A stretch of DNA of 43,396 nt from DATCBF01 sp964401995 (GCA_964401995.1 CAYOAP010000018.1:1-43396), one strand, 5' to 3'. Counted from the first letter of the stretch, positions 24,836 to 30,639 are shown. Notes: generated by a model from the letters alone, not told the origin. Program-made: numbers and translations.

Positions 24836-25227
24836 CCGAGCACCTCGATCTCGGCGCGGATGCCGCTCGCTTTGGCCAGGCGGGCATCGAAGGTGACCAG
24901 CGGCTGATCCAAGATCTCGGCCAGTGAGACGTACATCGCGTCATAGAAGCTGACGCTGTCGCGCAGCTCCCAGGCTCGGGGAAGCAGCTCGCGATGACGG
25001 ACCCGCCGAAGGGGAAGCGTGATCAGGTCCTCGAGCGCGCCCTCGGCAACCTCGGCGGCAAGCTCACCCCTGCGAACCCGTCGCCGCAGCACATGCCCGA
25101 CCTCGACATCGACCAGATGTGGCGCCCAGAGAGCGGCGCGGTCGGCGGCCACACGCCGACGCGCGACTTCGGCCTTGTCGGCGGCACCGAGGTACTCGAC
25201 CAGGACAGAGGCGTCGACGACAGCCAT
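24832..25227 (-). CDS. vapC: PIN-domain toxin, VapC type
   Basis: 131 residues with the PIN pattern: VVDASVLVEYL (Asp 5), HLVDVEVGHVLRR (Glu), DSVSFYDAMYVSLAE (Asp) and LVTFDARLAK (Asp), the four acidic residues that bind metal. VapC toxins are endoribonucleases, often cutting tRNA or rRNA loops. The ATG at 25227 overlaps the antitoxin stop (ATGA). The pair lies outside the island, about 150 bases before the tRNA-Arg. Confidence 0.9.
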   Translation of the reverse strand: MAVVDASVLVEYLGAADKAEVARRRVAADRAALWAPHLVDVEVGHVLRRRVRRGELAAEVAEGALEDLITLPLRRVRHRELLPRAWELRDSVSFYDAMYVSLAEILDQPLVTFDARLAKASGIRAEIEVLG

Positions 25228-25457
25228 CAATCGCCGCGAGCTTCGCGCAGGTCGGAGATAATGTCCTCCGTGCGGAGGCCGGTCGGGCCCCGGGCGCGTA
25301 TGCGAGCATCGATCTCCTCGAAGCTCGCATACGTCGCGACCGTCCCAAGTTCGCGCTTGATGTAGTCCGACAACGACATGCCTTCAGCCGCCGCGCTCGT
25401 CTTCAGCGTGCGGTGCAGCTCGTCCGGCACGTTGCGAACCTGAATCATCTTCGACAT
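25227..25457 (-). CDS. vapB: Ribbon-helix-helix antitoxin, VapB type
   Basis: 76 residues. The N-terminus MIQVRNVPDELHRTLKTSAA then GMSLSDYIKREL is a ribbon-helix-helix DNA-binding motif of the FitA/VapB kind. The C-terminal half (YASFEEIDARIRARG ... ISDLREARGD) would block VapC. The ATG at 25457 fits a -10 seven bases upstream, so the mRNA is probably leaderless. An upstream in-frame ATG would precede the promoter and was rejected. Confidence 0.88.
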   Translation of the reverse strand: MSKMIQVRNVPDELHRTLKTSAAAEGMSLSDYIKRELGTVATYASFEEIDARIRARGPTGLRTEDIISDLREARGD

Positions 25458-25464
25458 GTGCACC

Positions 25465-25492
25465 ACATTAGCGCGTGTGGAAGACACGTCAA
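25465..25492 (-). promoter_or_regulatory. vapBC promoter with possible operator
   Basis: On the minus strand TTGACG (25492-25487), a 16-base spacer and TAATGT (25470-25465), seven bases before the ATG. CCACA and TGTGG flank eight bases across the -10, a likely site for the VapB/VapC complex. Confidence 0.65.
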
Positions 25493-25603
25493 TCACCTGG
25501 ACTCCGTTCATAGCCATCATCGTGGCGGCCCGCGGCTCACAAGTGGGTGGACTCTGTGCCAACTTCCGCACCGAATCCTCAACTAAGAGAAAATCCCAAG
25601 CCC

Positions 25604-25677
25604 GCCCCGATAGCTCAGCTGGATAGAGCGATCCCCTCCTAAGGGATAGGCCGCTGGTTCGAATCCAGCTCGGGGCA
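25604..25677 (+). tRNA. tRNA-Arg(CCU)
   Basis: 74 bases folding as a full cloverleaf: acceptor GCCCCGA/TCGGGGC, D stem GCTC/GAGC, anticodon stem ATCCC/GGGAT with loop CTCCTAA (anticodon CCT), T stem GCTGG/CCAGC with loop TTCGAAT, discriminator A. CCA is not encoded. Its 3' part is the left attachment site of the island, and the gene stays intact after insertion. Confidence 0.97.
25634..25677 (+). other. Left attachment site (attL core) in the tRNA-Arg 3' part
   Basis: These 44 bases, from the anticodon arm to the discriminator base, recur without change at 29349-29392. tRNA genes, especially their 3' halves, are the usual target of tyrosine integrases, and such repeats mark both ends of an inserted element. 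Confidence 0.93.
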
Positions 25678-25691
25678 TTTCGGAAAGCCAG

Positions 25692-25838
25692 TCACAGAGC
25701 AAAGTGGGCCGGACCGACCCCGCCCCTGATCACAAGGGTAGGAACGGGGGTAGGAACGGGGGTAGGAACAAAAACCCGGCAATCGATGTTCCCACCCTTT
25801 CGGTGCTGTGGTTGATCTGCAGGCAGATTTCGCGAGAA
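25692..25838 (-). pseudogene. Possible decayed integrase tail at the left end
   Basis: A 49-codon open stretch without a start, ending with V-P-T repeats and RGGVGPAHFAL, 15 bases from the attachment core and pointing at the tRNA. Position and direction are where an integrase 3' end is expected. Nothing of the catalytic domain remains, so the call is weak. Confidence 0.25.
25736..25769. repeat. Three direct GGGTAGGAAC repeats near the left end of the island
   Basis: Copies at 25736-25745, 25748-25757 and 25760-25769 with an exact 12-bp period. Similar copies with the same period lie near the right end, in the same orientation. They resemble arm-type integrase binding sites. Read on the minus strand they encode V-P-T repeats within an open stretch 25692-25838 that has no start. 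Confidence 0.75.
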
Positions 25839-25847
25839 CTAAGCAAT

Positions 25848-25878
25848 GGCCTACCCCTAGGACGGGGATCGCTCTATC
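25848..25878 (-). other. Inverted degenerate copy of the tRNA-Arg D/anticodon arm
   Basis: On the minus strand these 31 bases match tRNA-Arg positions 25622-25652 at 26 of 31 places without gaps, with the first 15 (GATAGAGCGATCCCC) identical. GCTC eleven bases before its GAGC preserves a D stem, but the T arm and 3' acceptor are missing and the loop lacks U33, so it is not a working tRNA. It may be a tRNA remnant carried by the island or an ancestral recombination site. Confidence 0.65.
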
Positions 25879-25898
25879 TACAGGCGAGCAGCGAAGAC

Positions 25899-27326
25899 CT
25901 AGCGCTCGGGCCCCGGTAGCGCCATGGCTTCGCCTCGTCCGCGCCTGCTCTGGGGCAGCGAGCCGCAGTGCGGGCACTCGGCGTCGTTCGCGAAAGGCTC
26001 GATCGGCTCCTCGCGGCGACGGCGGGGACGCCATCGAAGGTATCCGAGCGGAGCTACCGAATCGCTGAAACCGCCCAACATCAGGGTGAAGTCAGTGACC
26101 GCCTGGGCGGCGCCATGGACATTGAAATTGATCACGCTCGGGGCAGGGATCTCCTCCACATAGCGGTTGCGCTCGCGCTCGGCGGCGGGCAAAGACTCTT
26201 CTTGAAGCTTCTCAGCGGAGATCAGGCGGTTGCACTGCAGACAGCCTCGCTCCGGAAGGATGAGGCGGACGTTGCCGCGGATCTCACCGACCTCGCCGCT
26301 ATCGGAGTCGACGTCGATCCTGGTCCCGATCTGGATTGCCGGGATCAGGTACTGGTGGGCAACAATGTTGGTGATCTGCCGCGCCTGGTGGGAGTCGGCA
26401 GCGAGGAAAATGAAGTCGCAGTCGACCAGTGCACGCGAGGCGCTCGGCTCGTTGACGTTCTTGCGGATGCCGATGAAATCGACCTTTGGATTCGCGCGCC
26501 GAGCGACCCGGCGCCCGAGGGCTACCTTGGACGTCGAGAGGCGATCAGCAAGGGCATCAAGAGCTGGAAAGCGCCGCAGGAACATCATCGCGTCGAGACG
26601 CCTGGCCTCGGGCATCCTGGGCAGATTCGTCGGCTCGATCCGCTCGGGCTCGATGACAAGGATCGAGCCAACTCCGAGGCGAGCGAGCATGCCGATTAAC
26701 GGCTGCCCGACGCCGCCGGCGCCGATCACCGCGACTTTGGTTTGGCCCAGCAGGTCCTGGCCGCGCTCGCCGAACCAGCGCACCGCACGGTCATACATCG
26801 GATCCGCACTCGTTGGCGGGGGAGGCGGCTGGGGATAGACGCGCCTGAGGTTGCGGCCGATGATGACCGTCTCGATCAGCGGGCGGCGGCTGCGATCTGC
26901 GGTCCAGATGTCGGCGGCTAGGTGATCTTCGGAGAGGACGAGAGCACCCACCGGCCGCCCGGAGATATCGAGCAGCGCCGGGTAGCCACGCTCGTGGGAT
27001 TTCAGGTCATCCCCACTGAAGGAGACCGCGCCGCGGCCGGGGTGGCTGTGGGCGCTTAGGTAGATCAGCCCCTGCTCGCGGCAGTAGCGGATCTTCTCGT
27101 TGACGAATTCGGGGACCAGCCGGCGGTAGCTGCGCCGGCCGGGGACAAAGTCAATGCCGTCGCGGGCGAGGAAGAGGTCGCGGGCGAGCAGCCGGGTACC
27201 GCGGTCGGTGTGGACCATCCCGGCGGCGATCACCGCCGCATGCTCGTCTTCGTCCCCGGGGAAGAGGTGGCCGTGGAGGCGGTCATGCATCTGCTCGCCA
27301 ATCCGCAGCTGCCAACCAACGCTCAT
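25899..27326 (-). CDS. JAB peptidase - E1 activating enzyme fusion
   Basis: 475 residues. Residues about 1-150 form a JAB/JAMM domain with SAHSHPGRGAVSFSGDD (His 93, His 95, Ser 104, Asp 107; one residue longer between His and Ser than the usual motif). Residues about 190-455 form a ThiF/E1 domain: VAVIGAGGVGQPL nucleotide loop, EPERIEPTNLPR, DCDFIFLAADSHQAR, and zinc pairs CLQC (362, 365) and CPHC (451, 454). Where ThiF/MoeB-type E1s have the catalytic Cys, this protein reads PAPSVINFN, with Ser 397. It should adenylate the Ubl C-terminus, and JAB could trim the Ubl or remove it from targets. The ATG overlaps the E2-like stop. Confidence 0.9.
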   Translation of the reverse strand: MSVGWQLRIGEQMHDRLHGHLFPGDEDEHAAVIAAGMVHTDRGTRLLARDLFLARDGIDFVPGRRSYRRLVPEFVNEKIRYCREQGLIYLSAHSHPGRGAVSFSGDDLKSHERGYPALLDISGRPVGALVLSEDHLAADIWTADRSRRPLIETVIIGRNLRRVYPQPPPPPTSADPMYDRAVRWFGERGQDLLGQTKVAVIGAGGVGQPLIGMLARLGVGSILVIEPERIEPTNLPRMPEARRLDAMMFLRRFPALDALADRLSTSKVALGRRVARRANPKVDFIGIRKNVNEPSASRALVDCDFIFLAADSHQARQITNIVAHQYLIPAIQIGTRIDVDSDSGEVGEIRGNVRLILPERGCLQCNRLISAEKLQEESLPAAERERNRYVEEIPAPSVINFNVHGAAQAVTDFTLMLGGFSDSVAPLGYLRWRPRRRREEPIEPFANDAECPHCGSLPQSRRGRGEAMALPGPER

Positions 27327-27745
27327 CAGCGGGTCTCCAGGAAAGAGATCACGCGGCACAGCTTGGCTAGCGCGGTGTCGGTGCCGGGGACTCGTTTAGG
27401 TGAAGAGCGTGAGACCTGAATCGCGGGGAGATCAAACCCGCCGAGTCTGTAATCGCCGCGCGTGATCGCCGCCGGGAGATCGCCATCGGGGTGTTTGTTG
27501 GGCGCCGCGCCGTCGCTGTCGTAGCGGAGAGCGGGATCAATGTAGTGCGGATAGACGGCCGCTTCGGGATAGCTGTGGGTTATGTGGAAGCCGATCCAGC
27601 TCATGGAGGGGATGAAGGAGGCGCCGATCTCGACCCCGTCGACGATTACGTAGGCGCCTCCTTCCCCGTCCTCCTTGAAGCGCACCCCGGTTCCCGGCGC
27701 CTCGGCTTCGAGTTCAGAAATCGCCGAGCGCACCTCTTCTTTCAT
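27326..27745 (-). CDS. Prokaryotic E2-like protein (Prok-E2_E type)
   Basis: 139 residues. The pattern SMSWIGFHITHSYPEAAVYP then HYIDPAL, and later QVSRSSPKRVPGTD with ALAKLCRVISFL, fits the bacterial E2-fold family found beside multiubiquitin and E1-JAB genes. The only cysteine is Cys 130, in the last helix; there is none at the classical E2 active-site position. It may carry the Ubl on another residue such as a Ser in SRSS (112-115), or serve as a scaffold. The ATG overlaps the Ubl stop and its TGA overlaps the E1 start, so all three proteins are coupled. Confidence 0.75.
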   Translation of the reverse strand: MKEEVRSAISELEAEAPGTGVRFKEDGEGGAYVIVDGVEIGASFIPSMSWIGFHITHSYPEAAVYPHYIDPALRYDSDGAAPNKHPDGDLPAAITRGDYRLGGFDLPAIQVSRSSPKRVPGTDTALAKLCRVISFLETR

Positions 27746-28038
27746 CAGGAATCGTCCTCGCCGTCGTTGCAGGTGAAGCGGGAGTGCTTGTCGACCTTGA
27801 TCCGCTCGCCGTCGGCGATCTGGCGCGGATCGTTGCCGTGCTCGGCCTCGAGTACGAGGATGAAGTCGAGCTCGATATCGACTTTCTGGGCGATCGCCGC
27901 CTGCTTGACCTGCAGGCCAGTGACGAGCTCGTCGGCGAGAACGACGGCTTTGCCGTTGACCTCGACCGTGACCTTCTTGTCCTTCCCCCTACCCTCGTCC
28001 CCGCCAGGTCCGCGTGCCTCGGTCTGCGTCTGGTTCAT
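27745..28038 (-). CDS. Ubiquitin-like protein, single multiubiquitin-type domain
   Basis: 97 residues: a flexible charged N-terminus (1-20), then one beta-grasp domain of the Multi_ubiq kind (KVTVEVNGKAVVLADELVTG, LQVKQAAIAQKVD, ADGERIKVD). It ends SRFTCNDGEDDS, with no Gly-Gly. Cleavage after the lone glycine, or use of another terminal residue, would be needed for conjugation. It is expected to be activated by the fused E1 and attached to a target. AAAGGAAA lies before the ATG, and the promoter at 28082-28110 gives a leader of about 37 bases, unlike the leaderless genes around. Confidence 0.85.
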   Translation of the reverse strand: MNQTQTEARGPGGDEGRGKDKKVTVEVNGKAVVLADELVTGLQVKQAAIAQKVDIELDFILVLEAEHGNDPRQIADGERIKVDKHSRFTCNDGEDDS

Positions 28039-28081
28039 TGACTTTCCTTTCTAAAAATGTCGGAATTGATGACTACGACCG

Positions 28082-28110
28082 AGGCTACCGAGCCGTCCAG
28101 AGATTGTCAA
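28082..28110 (-). promoter_or_regulatory. Promoter of the Ubl operon
   Basis: Minus strand TTGACA (28110-28105), a 17-base spacer and TAGCCT (28087-28082). The consensus -35 is unusual for this window and suggests strong basal strength held down by a repressor. Confidence 0.7.
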
Positions 28111-28134
28111 GTCTCAAAACCTCAACTTATGAAA

Positions 28135-28153
28135 ATGTCATTAGTATTGACAT
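28135..28153. promoter_or_regulatory. Palindromic operator candidate between the divergent promoters
   Basis: ATGTCA, seven bases, TGACAT: a perfect 6-bp dyad overlapping the -35 of the repressor gene. Another TGTCA half-site lies in the Ubl promoter -35 (28105-28109). It is a likely binding site for the XRE protein encoded next to it. Confidence 0.6.
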
Positions 28154-28175
28154 ACGCCGTCAGATCAGGAATACT
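28147..28175 (+). promoter_or_regulatory. Promoter of the repressor-peptidase operon
   Basis: TTGACA (28147-28152), a 17-base spacer and AATACT (28170-28175), seven bases before the GTG at 28183. The transcript should be leaderless. Confidence 0.7.
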
Positions 28176-28182
28176 GCGCTCG

Positions 28183-28527
28183 GTGAGCTACTTCTACGCA
28201 GAGTTCGGGGCGAAGCTAAAGCTGGCGAGGGAGAAGGCGGGTTTAACGCAGAAGGAGCTGGCCGATCGGGTCAAGCTGCCGCGAACCTCGGTGACCAACA
28301 TCGAGCACGGCCGTCAGCGCATTGCCCTGCATCAGCTGGTCCAGCTCGCCTCCGCATTGGGGACCGAGCCGCTGGAGCTTCTCCCTGATGAGGAACTGAA
28401 CCTCGAGGAACTGGTTCCCGAGAAGACGCGCTCCACCCTTCCCGAAGACGACATGCAGCGGCAGTTCTTGGCCCGCTTCCTGCGCGATAATCGCGCAAGC
28501 GCAGGCCGTGCCGGTGACAGACGATGA
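28183..28527 (+). CDS. XRE-family HTH repressor
   Basis: 114 residues starting with GTG at the expected transcription start. The helix-turn-helix is KLKLAREKAGLTQKELADRV followed by LPRTSVTNIEHGRQRI (about 11-48), then a short helix with HQLVQLASALG. The C-terminal part (60-114) is acidic and linker-like, a possible cleavage region. Its ATGA overlap with the metallopeptidase gene makes the pair resemble ImmR/ImmA of integrative elements. It probably represses itself and the Ubl operon through the palindrome at 28135-28153. A longer upstream frame would cross the promoter and was rejected. Confidence 0.85.
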   Translation: MSYFYAEFGAKLKLAREKAGLTQKELADRVKLPRTSVTNIEHGRQRIALHQLVQLASALGTEPLELLPDEELNLEELVPEKTRSTLPEDDMQRQFLARFLRDNRASAGRAGDRR

Positions 28528-29054
28528 ATCTCTGGGAAGCAGAACGAGAAGCGACGCAGCTGCTCGACAAATTGGGAATCGAAGTCGCTCCGGTCCCAGT
28601 TGAGGAGGTCGCCCGCAGCCTCGGTGCCGAAGTCGTCTATCAGGCGTTTGAAGGAGACGTCTCCGGCATGGTCTACCGCGACCCCACCAAGAAGCTCGTC
28701 GGCGTCAACTCCAGTCACGCTCCCAACCGTCAGCGCTTCACGGTTGCCCACGAGGTCGGCCATCTCGTCCTACACGAGGGGAAGCCGGTCTTCGTCGACA
28801 GTTTCGAGGGCCGGATCAACTGGCGCGATGGCGCCTCGGCCGCCGAGGAGTCTGAAGCCAACGCCTTCGCAGCCGAGTTGTTGATGCCGCGAGTCTTCGT
28901 TGACCGTGAGGTCAACAAGGCGCTGCAGAACCGCTCGCTCTCGCCGGCCCAGCTCATCGCCGACATGGCTAAAGCCTTCAAGGTCAGCCAGGAGTCGATG
29001 CGATACAGACTCGAGAACCTCGGAGTCCTCGATCCCGGTGGTCTTGTCAGCTAA
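28524..29054 (+). CDS. ImmA/IrrE-type metallopeptidase
   Basis: 176 residues. FTVAHEVGHLVLHEG holds the zinc motif HEVGH (76-80), and the third ligand is in EESEANAFAAELLMP (Glu about 111). The N-terminal LWEAEREATQLLDKLGIE and C-terminal SPAQLIADMAKAFKVSQES are typical of COG2856. ImmA and IrrE cleave their partner XRE repressors after a damage or infection signal. Here the partner is the gene just upstream, coupled by ATGA. The result would be release of the divergent Ubl operon. Confidence 0.88.
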   Translation: MNLWEAEREATQLLDKLGIEVAPVPVEEVARSLGAEVVYQAFEGDVSGMVYRDPTKKLVGVNSSHAPNRQRFTVAHEVGHLVLHEGKPVFVDSFEGRINWRDGASAAEESEANAFAAELLMPRVFVDREVNKALQNRSLSPAQLIADMAKAFKVSQESMRYRLENLGVLDPGGLVS

Positions 29055-29108
29055 GCGCACCTAAATCAGTGCAACCCCGTCCGCGGGTGAAACAGCGCTG
29101 CGTGTGCG

Positions 29109-29300
29109 TCAGCTGAAACGTCGTTCTGGGACGCCGCCCGACATGAGCTTCCGGGACGAACCCGATGACAACGCCTCGTAGACCCCGGCCAACATCAGCC
29201 GCTTGCGATGGGCGACTAGTTGGGTAGGAACAAAGGTAGGAACAGATTCGGCCTTCAGAGTCCTCCGGTGTCCGCTTGGGTCCTCGCAGAATCGGCTTAG
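29109..29300 (-). pseudogene. Possible protein remnant with V-P-T repeats at the right end
   Basis: A 63-residue open stretch with no start codon after the preceding stop. It reads HRRTLKAESVPTFVPTQ, then LVAHRKRLMLAGVYEALSSG and ends ERRFS. It shares the V-P-T repeat and direction of the left-end stretch, so both may be tails of integrase genes, or the similarity may only reflect shared DNA binding sites. Confidence 0.25.
29222..29243. repeat. Two GGTAGGAAC repeats near the right end of the island
   Basis: Copies at 29222-29231 and 29234-29243 (first base A in the second), period 12 bp, same orientation as the three left-end copies. Confidence 0.7.
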
Positions 29301-29348
29301 TCAAGCGAAAGTCCACAATTTAAGCCAAGTCCACGCTTGACAAATCAT

Positions 29349-29392
29349 CCCTCCTAAGGGATAGGCCGCTGGTTCGAATCCAGCTCGGGGCA
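29349..29392 (+). other. Right attachment site (attR core)
   Basis: Exact 44-bp copy of tRNA-Arg positions 25634-25677. Upstream sequence does not complete a tRNA. The yceH-like stop codon follows three bases later. Confidence 0.93.
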
Positions 29393-29395
29393 CTG

Positions 29396-30058
29396 CTACT
29401 CGCCGAGCGCTTCGCGCAGGGCGGTGACTTCGCTGCGCAGCTTGGCGATGCTGGCTTCGATCTGGGTCAGTCGATCGCCGTCGGGCTGCTCCGGTATTGG
29501 CTCAGGCCGGGAAGGAGCAGATGCCACGGGACCTTCGGACGGGGCCACGGCGTCCGCCGGCTCTGACTCATCCATCTCCCCTCCAAGCAGCTGCTCGTAA
29601 CGATCCTCCTTCTGGCCGGGGCCGCGCGGGCGACGGACTACGTACTCGCGCTCGACCAGGCGATCGAGGGTCTCCTGGACCGCGGCGAGGTCGGGGAAGC
29701 TGTGGAGGCGGTCGCTGCGCTGCTTCAGCTCGCCGGGGGTCTGGGGACCGCGCAGCATCAGCACAGCCACCAAGGCGAGTTCCGCCGGATCCAGGTCGAG
29801 AGCCTCGTTGAGCAGGTGGCGGTACTTGCGGGCACGGCTGCCGGCGCCGCTCGCCAACCTCGTCCAGCCGCGCAGGGCCAGCCGCCGCAGGGCCTCGACC
29901 ACGGTCGCCTCGTCGTACTCGACGACCGGGTCGCGATTGGTCGACTGGTTGCAGGCAAGGCGCAGGGAGTTGAGCGAGAGCGGGTAGACGTCGGGCGTGG
30001 TGCGCTGCTTCTCGACCAGGCAGGCGACGACGCGGATCTCGACGGCGTCTGGCTCCAT
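29396..30058 (-). CDS. YceH-family (DUF480) protein
   Basis: 220 residues. The two winged-helix halves of the YceH/DUF480 family are clear: EIRVVACLVEKQRTTPDVYPLSLNSLRLACNQSTNRDPV (read in segments) and LDPAELALVAVLMLRGPQTPGELKQRSDRLHSF. The C-terminus is a Pro/Glu-rich linker and a coiled coil (LTQIEASIAKLRSEVTALREAL). No molecular function is established for the family; the fold suggests DNA binding. It lies 14 bases after pyrE on the same strand and ends next to attR. Confidence 0.9.
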   Translation of the reverse strand: MEPDAVEIRVVACLVEKQRTTPDVYPLSLNSLRLACNQSTNRDPVVEYDEATVVEALRRLALRGWTRLASGAGSRARKYRHLLNEALDLDPAELALVAVLMLRGPQTPGELKQRSDRLHSFPDLAAVQETLDRLVEREYVVRRPRGPGQKEDRYEQLLGGEMDESEPADAVAPSEGPVASAPSRPEPIPEQPDGDRLTQIEASIAKLRSEVTALREALGE

Positions 30059-30072
30059 CTCTTTGTCGGAGG

Positions 30073-30639
30073 TCAGCCTCGGTCGGGACGATCGGGGTAG
30101 ATCTCGTCGATCGTGACCAGGGCGCGGTAGGGCGCCTCGGCGGCGGCTTCGATCGCCGCGCCGCCGCCGGCCAGCCGGTCGACGACACTGAGCACGGCGG
30201 CGATCTCCAGGCCCTCCTCGCGGATCCGCTCGATCGCGCCGGCCGTAGAGCCGCCGGTGGTGACCGTGTCCTCGACGACGAGGCAGCGGGCGCCTGCCTC
30301 GACCGGGCCCTCGACCCAGCGCTGCAGGCCGTGGTCCTTGCGCTCCTTGCGGACGAAGAAGCCGACCAGATCCTCGCCTCCAGGGACGGCGATCGCCGCG
30401 CAGGCGAGCGGGATCGCCGCCATCACCGGGCCGCCCACCGCGATCGCACCGACATCGGTCGCAGCGGCGGCGATCAGCTCGCCGGCAGCAAGAAACCCAG
30501 CCGGCCGCATCAGCGTCCGCCGCGCATCGACGTAGTACTGAGCCGTTGCCCCGCTGGAAAGAACCACCTCGCCGAGGATCAGCGAGTGCTCACGCAACTC
30601 GGCTAGCAACGTCTCCTTGGCGGTGGCGAGGTCGGGCAC
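30073..30639 (-). CDS. pyrE: Orotate phosphoribosyltransferase
   Basis: 188 residues. SGATAQYYVDARRTLMRPAG, VGGPVMAAIPLA, FVRKERKDHGLQRWVEG and the PRPP loop CLVVEDTVTTGGSTAGAI identify PyrE, which joins orotate and PRPP to give OMP in pyrimidine synthesis. GTG start with TAGGAT six bases upstream, predicting a leaderless mRNA. Other pyr genes are not in the window. Confidence 0.96.
   Translation of the reverse strand: MPDLATAKETLLAELREHSLILGEVVLSSGATAQYYVDARRTLMRPAGFLAAGELIAAAATDVGAIAVGGPVMAAIPLACAAIAVPGGEDLVGFFVRKERKDHGLQRWVEGPVEAGARCLVVEDTVTTGGSTAGAIERIREEGLEIAAVLSVVDRLAGGGAAIEAAAEAPYRALVTIDEIYPDRPDRG

Larger units (their letters stand above)
29055..29348. other. Gene-free right end of the island
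   Basis: About 290 bases between the metallopeptidase stop and attR. It holds the two GGTAGGAAC repeats and a start-less open stretch on the minus strand (29109-29300). I see no intact gene, tRNA or clear terminator. Confidence 0.7.
25678..29392. mobile_element. 3.7-kb tRNA-Arg island with Ubl conjugation operon
   Basis: Bounded by a perfect 44-bp direct repeat whose left copy is the 3' part of tRNA-Arg(CCU). It holds five genes in two divergent operons: Ubl, E2-like and JAB-E1 leftward; XRE repressor and ImmA-type peptidase rightward. No intact integrase, excisionase, replication or transfer gene is visible, so it is either a decayed element or depends on an integrase supplied in trans. The right end stops three bases before the 3' end of the yceH-like gene. 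Terminal 12-bp-period repeats are present on both sides. Confidence 0.9.

Noticed and set aside
25736..25769. CRISPR array
   Set aside because: The period is 12 bp with no unique spacers; there is no other repeat-spacer structure in the window and no cas gene.
25704..25919. GRNGGRNGGRN peptide repeat on the plus strand
   Set aside because: It comes from the 12-bp DNA repeat and has no ribosome-binding site or conserved protein; the DNA repeat is the signal.
25639..26034. Minus-strand frame ending ELDSNQRPIP across the tRNA
   Set aside because: The end is the antisense translation of the tRNA-Arg gene, a common false call; the rest overlaps the repeats and the E1 3' end.
25899..27326. ThiF/MoeB role in thiamine or molybdopterin synthesis
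   Set aside because: The JAB fusion and the adjacent Ubl and E2-like genes point to protein conjugation, and no thiS, thiG or moaD-type partner is present.
28183..29054. XRE plus metallopeptidase as a type II toxin-antitoxin pair
   Set aside because: The second protein is of the ImmA/IrrE type with intact HEVGH, better read as a repressor-cleaving peptidase; no RES, HigB or HipA-like toxin features.
29349..29392. Second tRNA-Arg gene
   Set aside because: Only the 3' 44 bases are present; acceptor 5' strand and D arm are missing, so it is attR.
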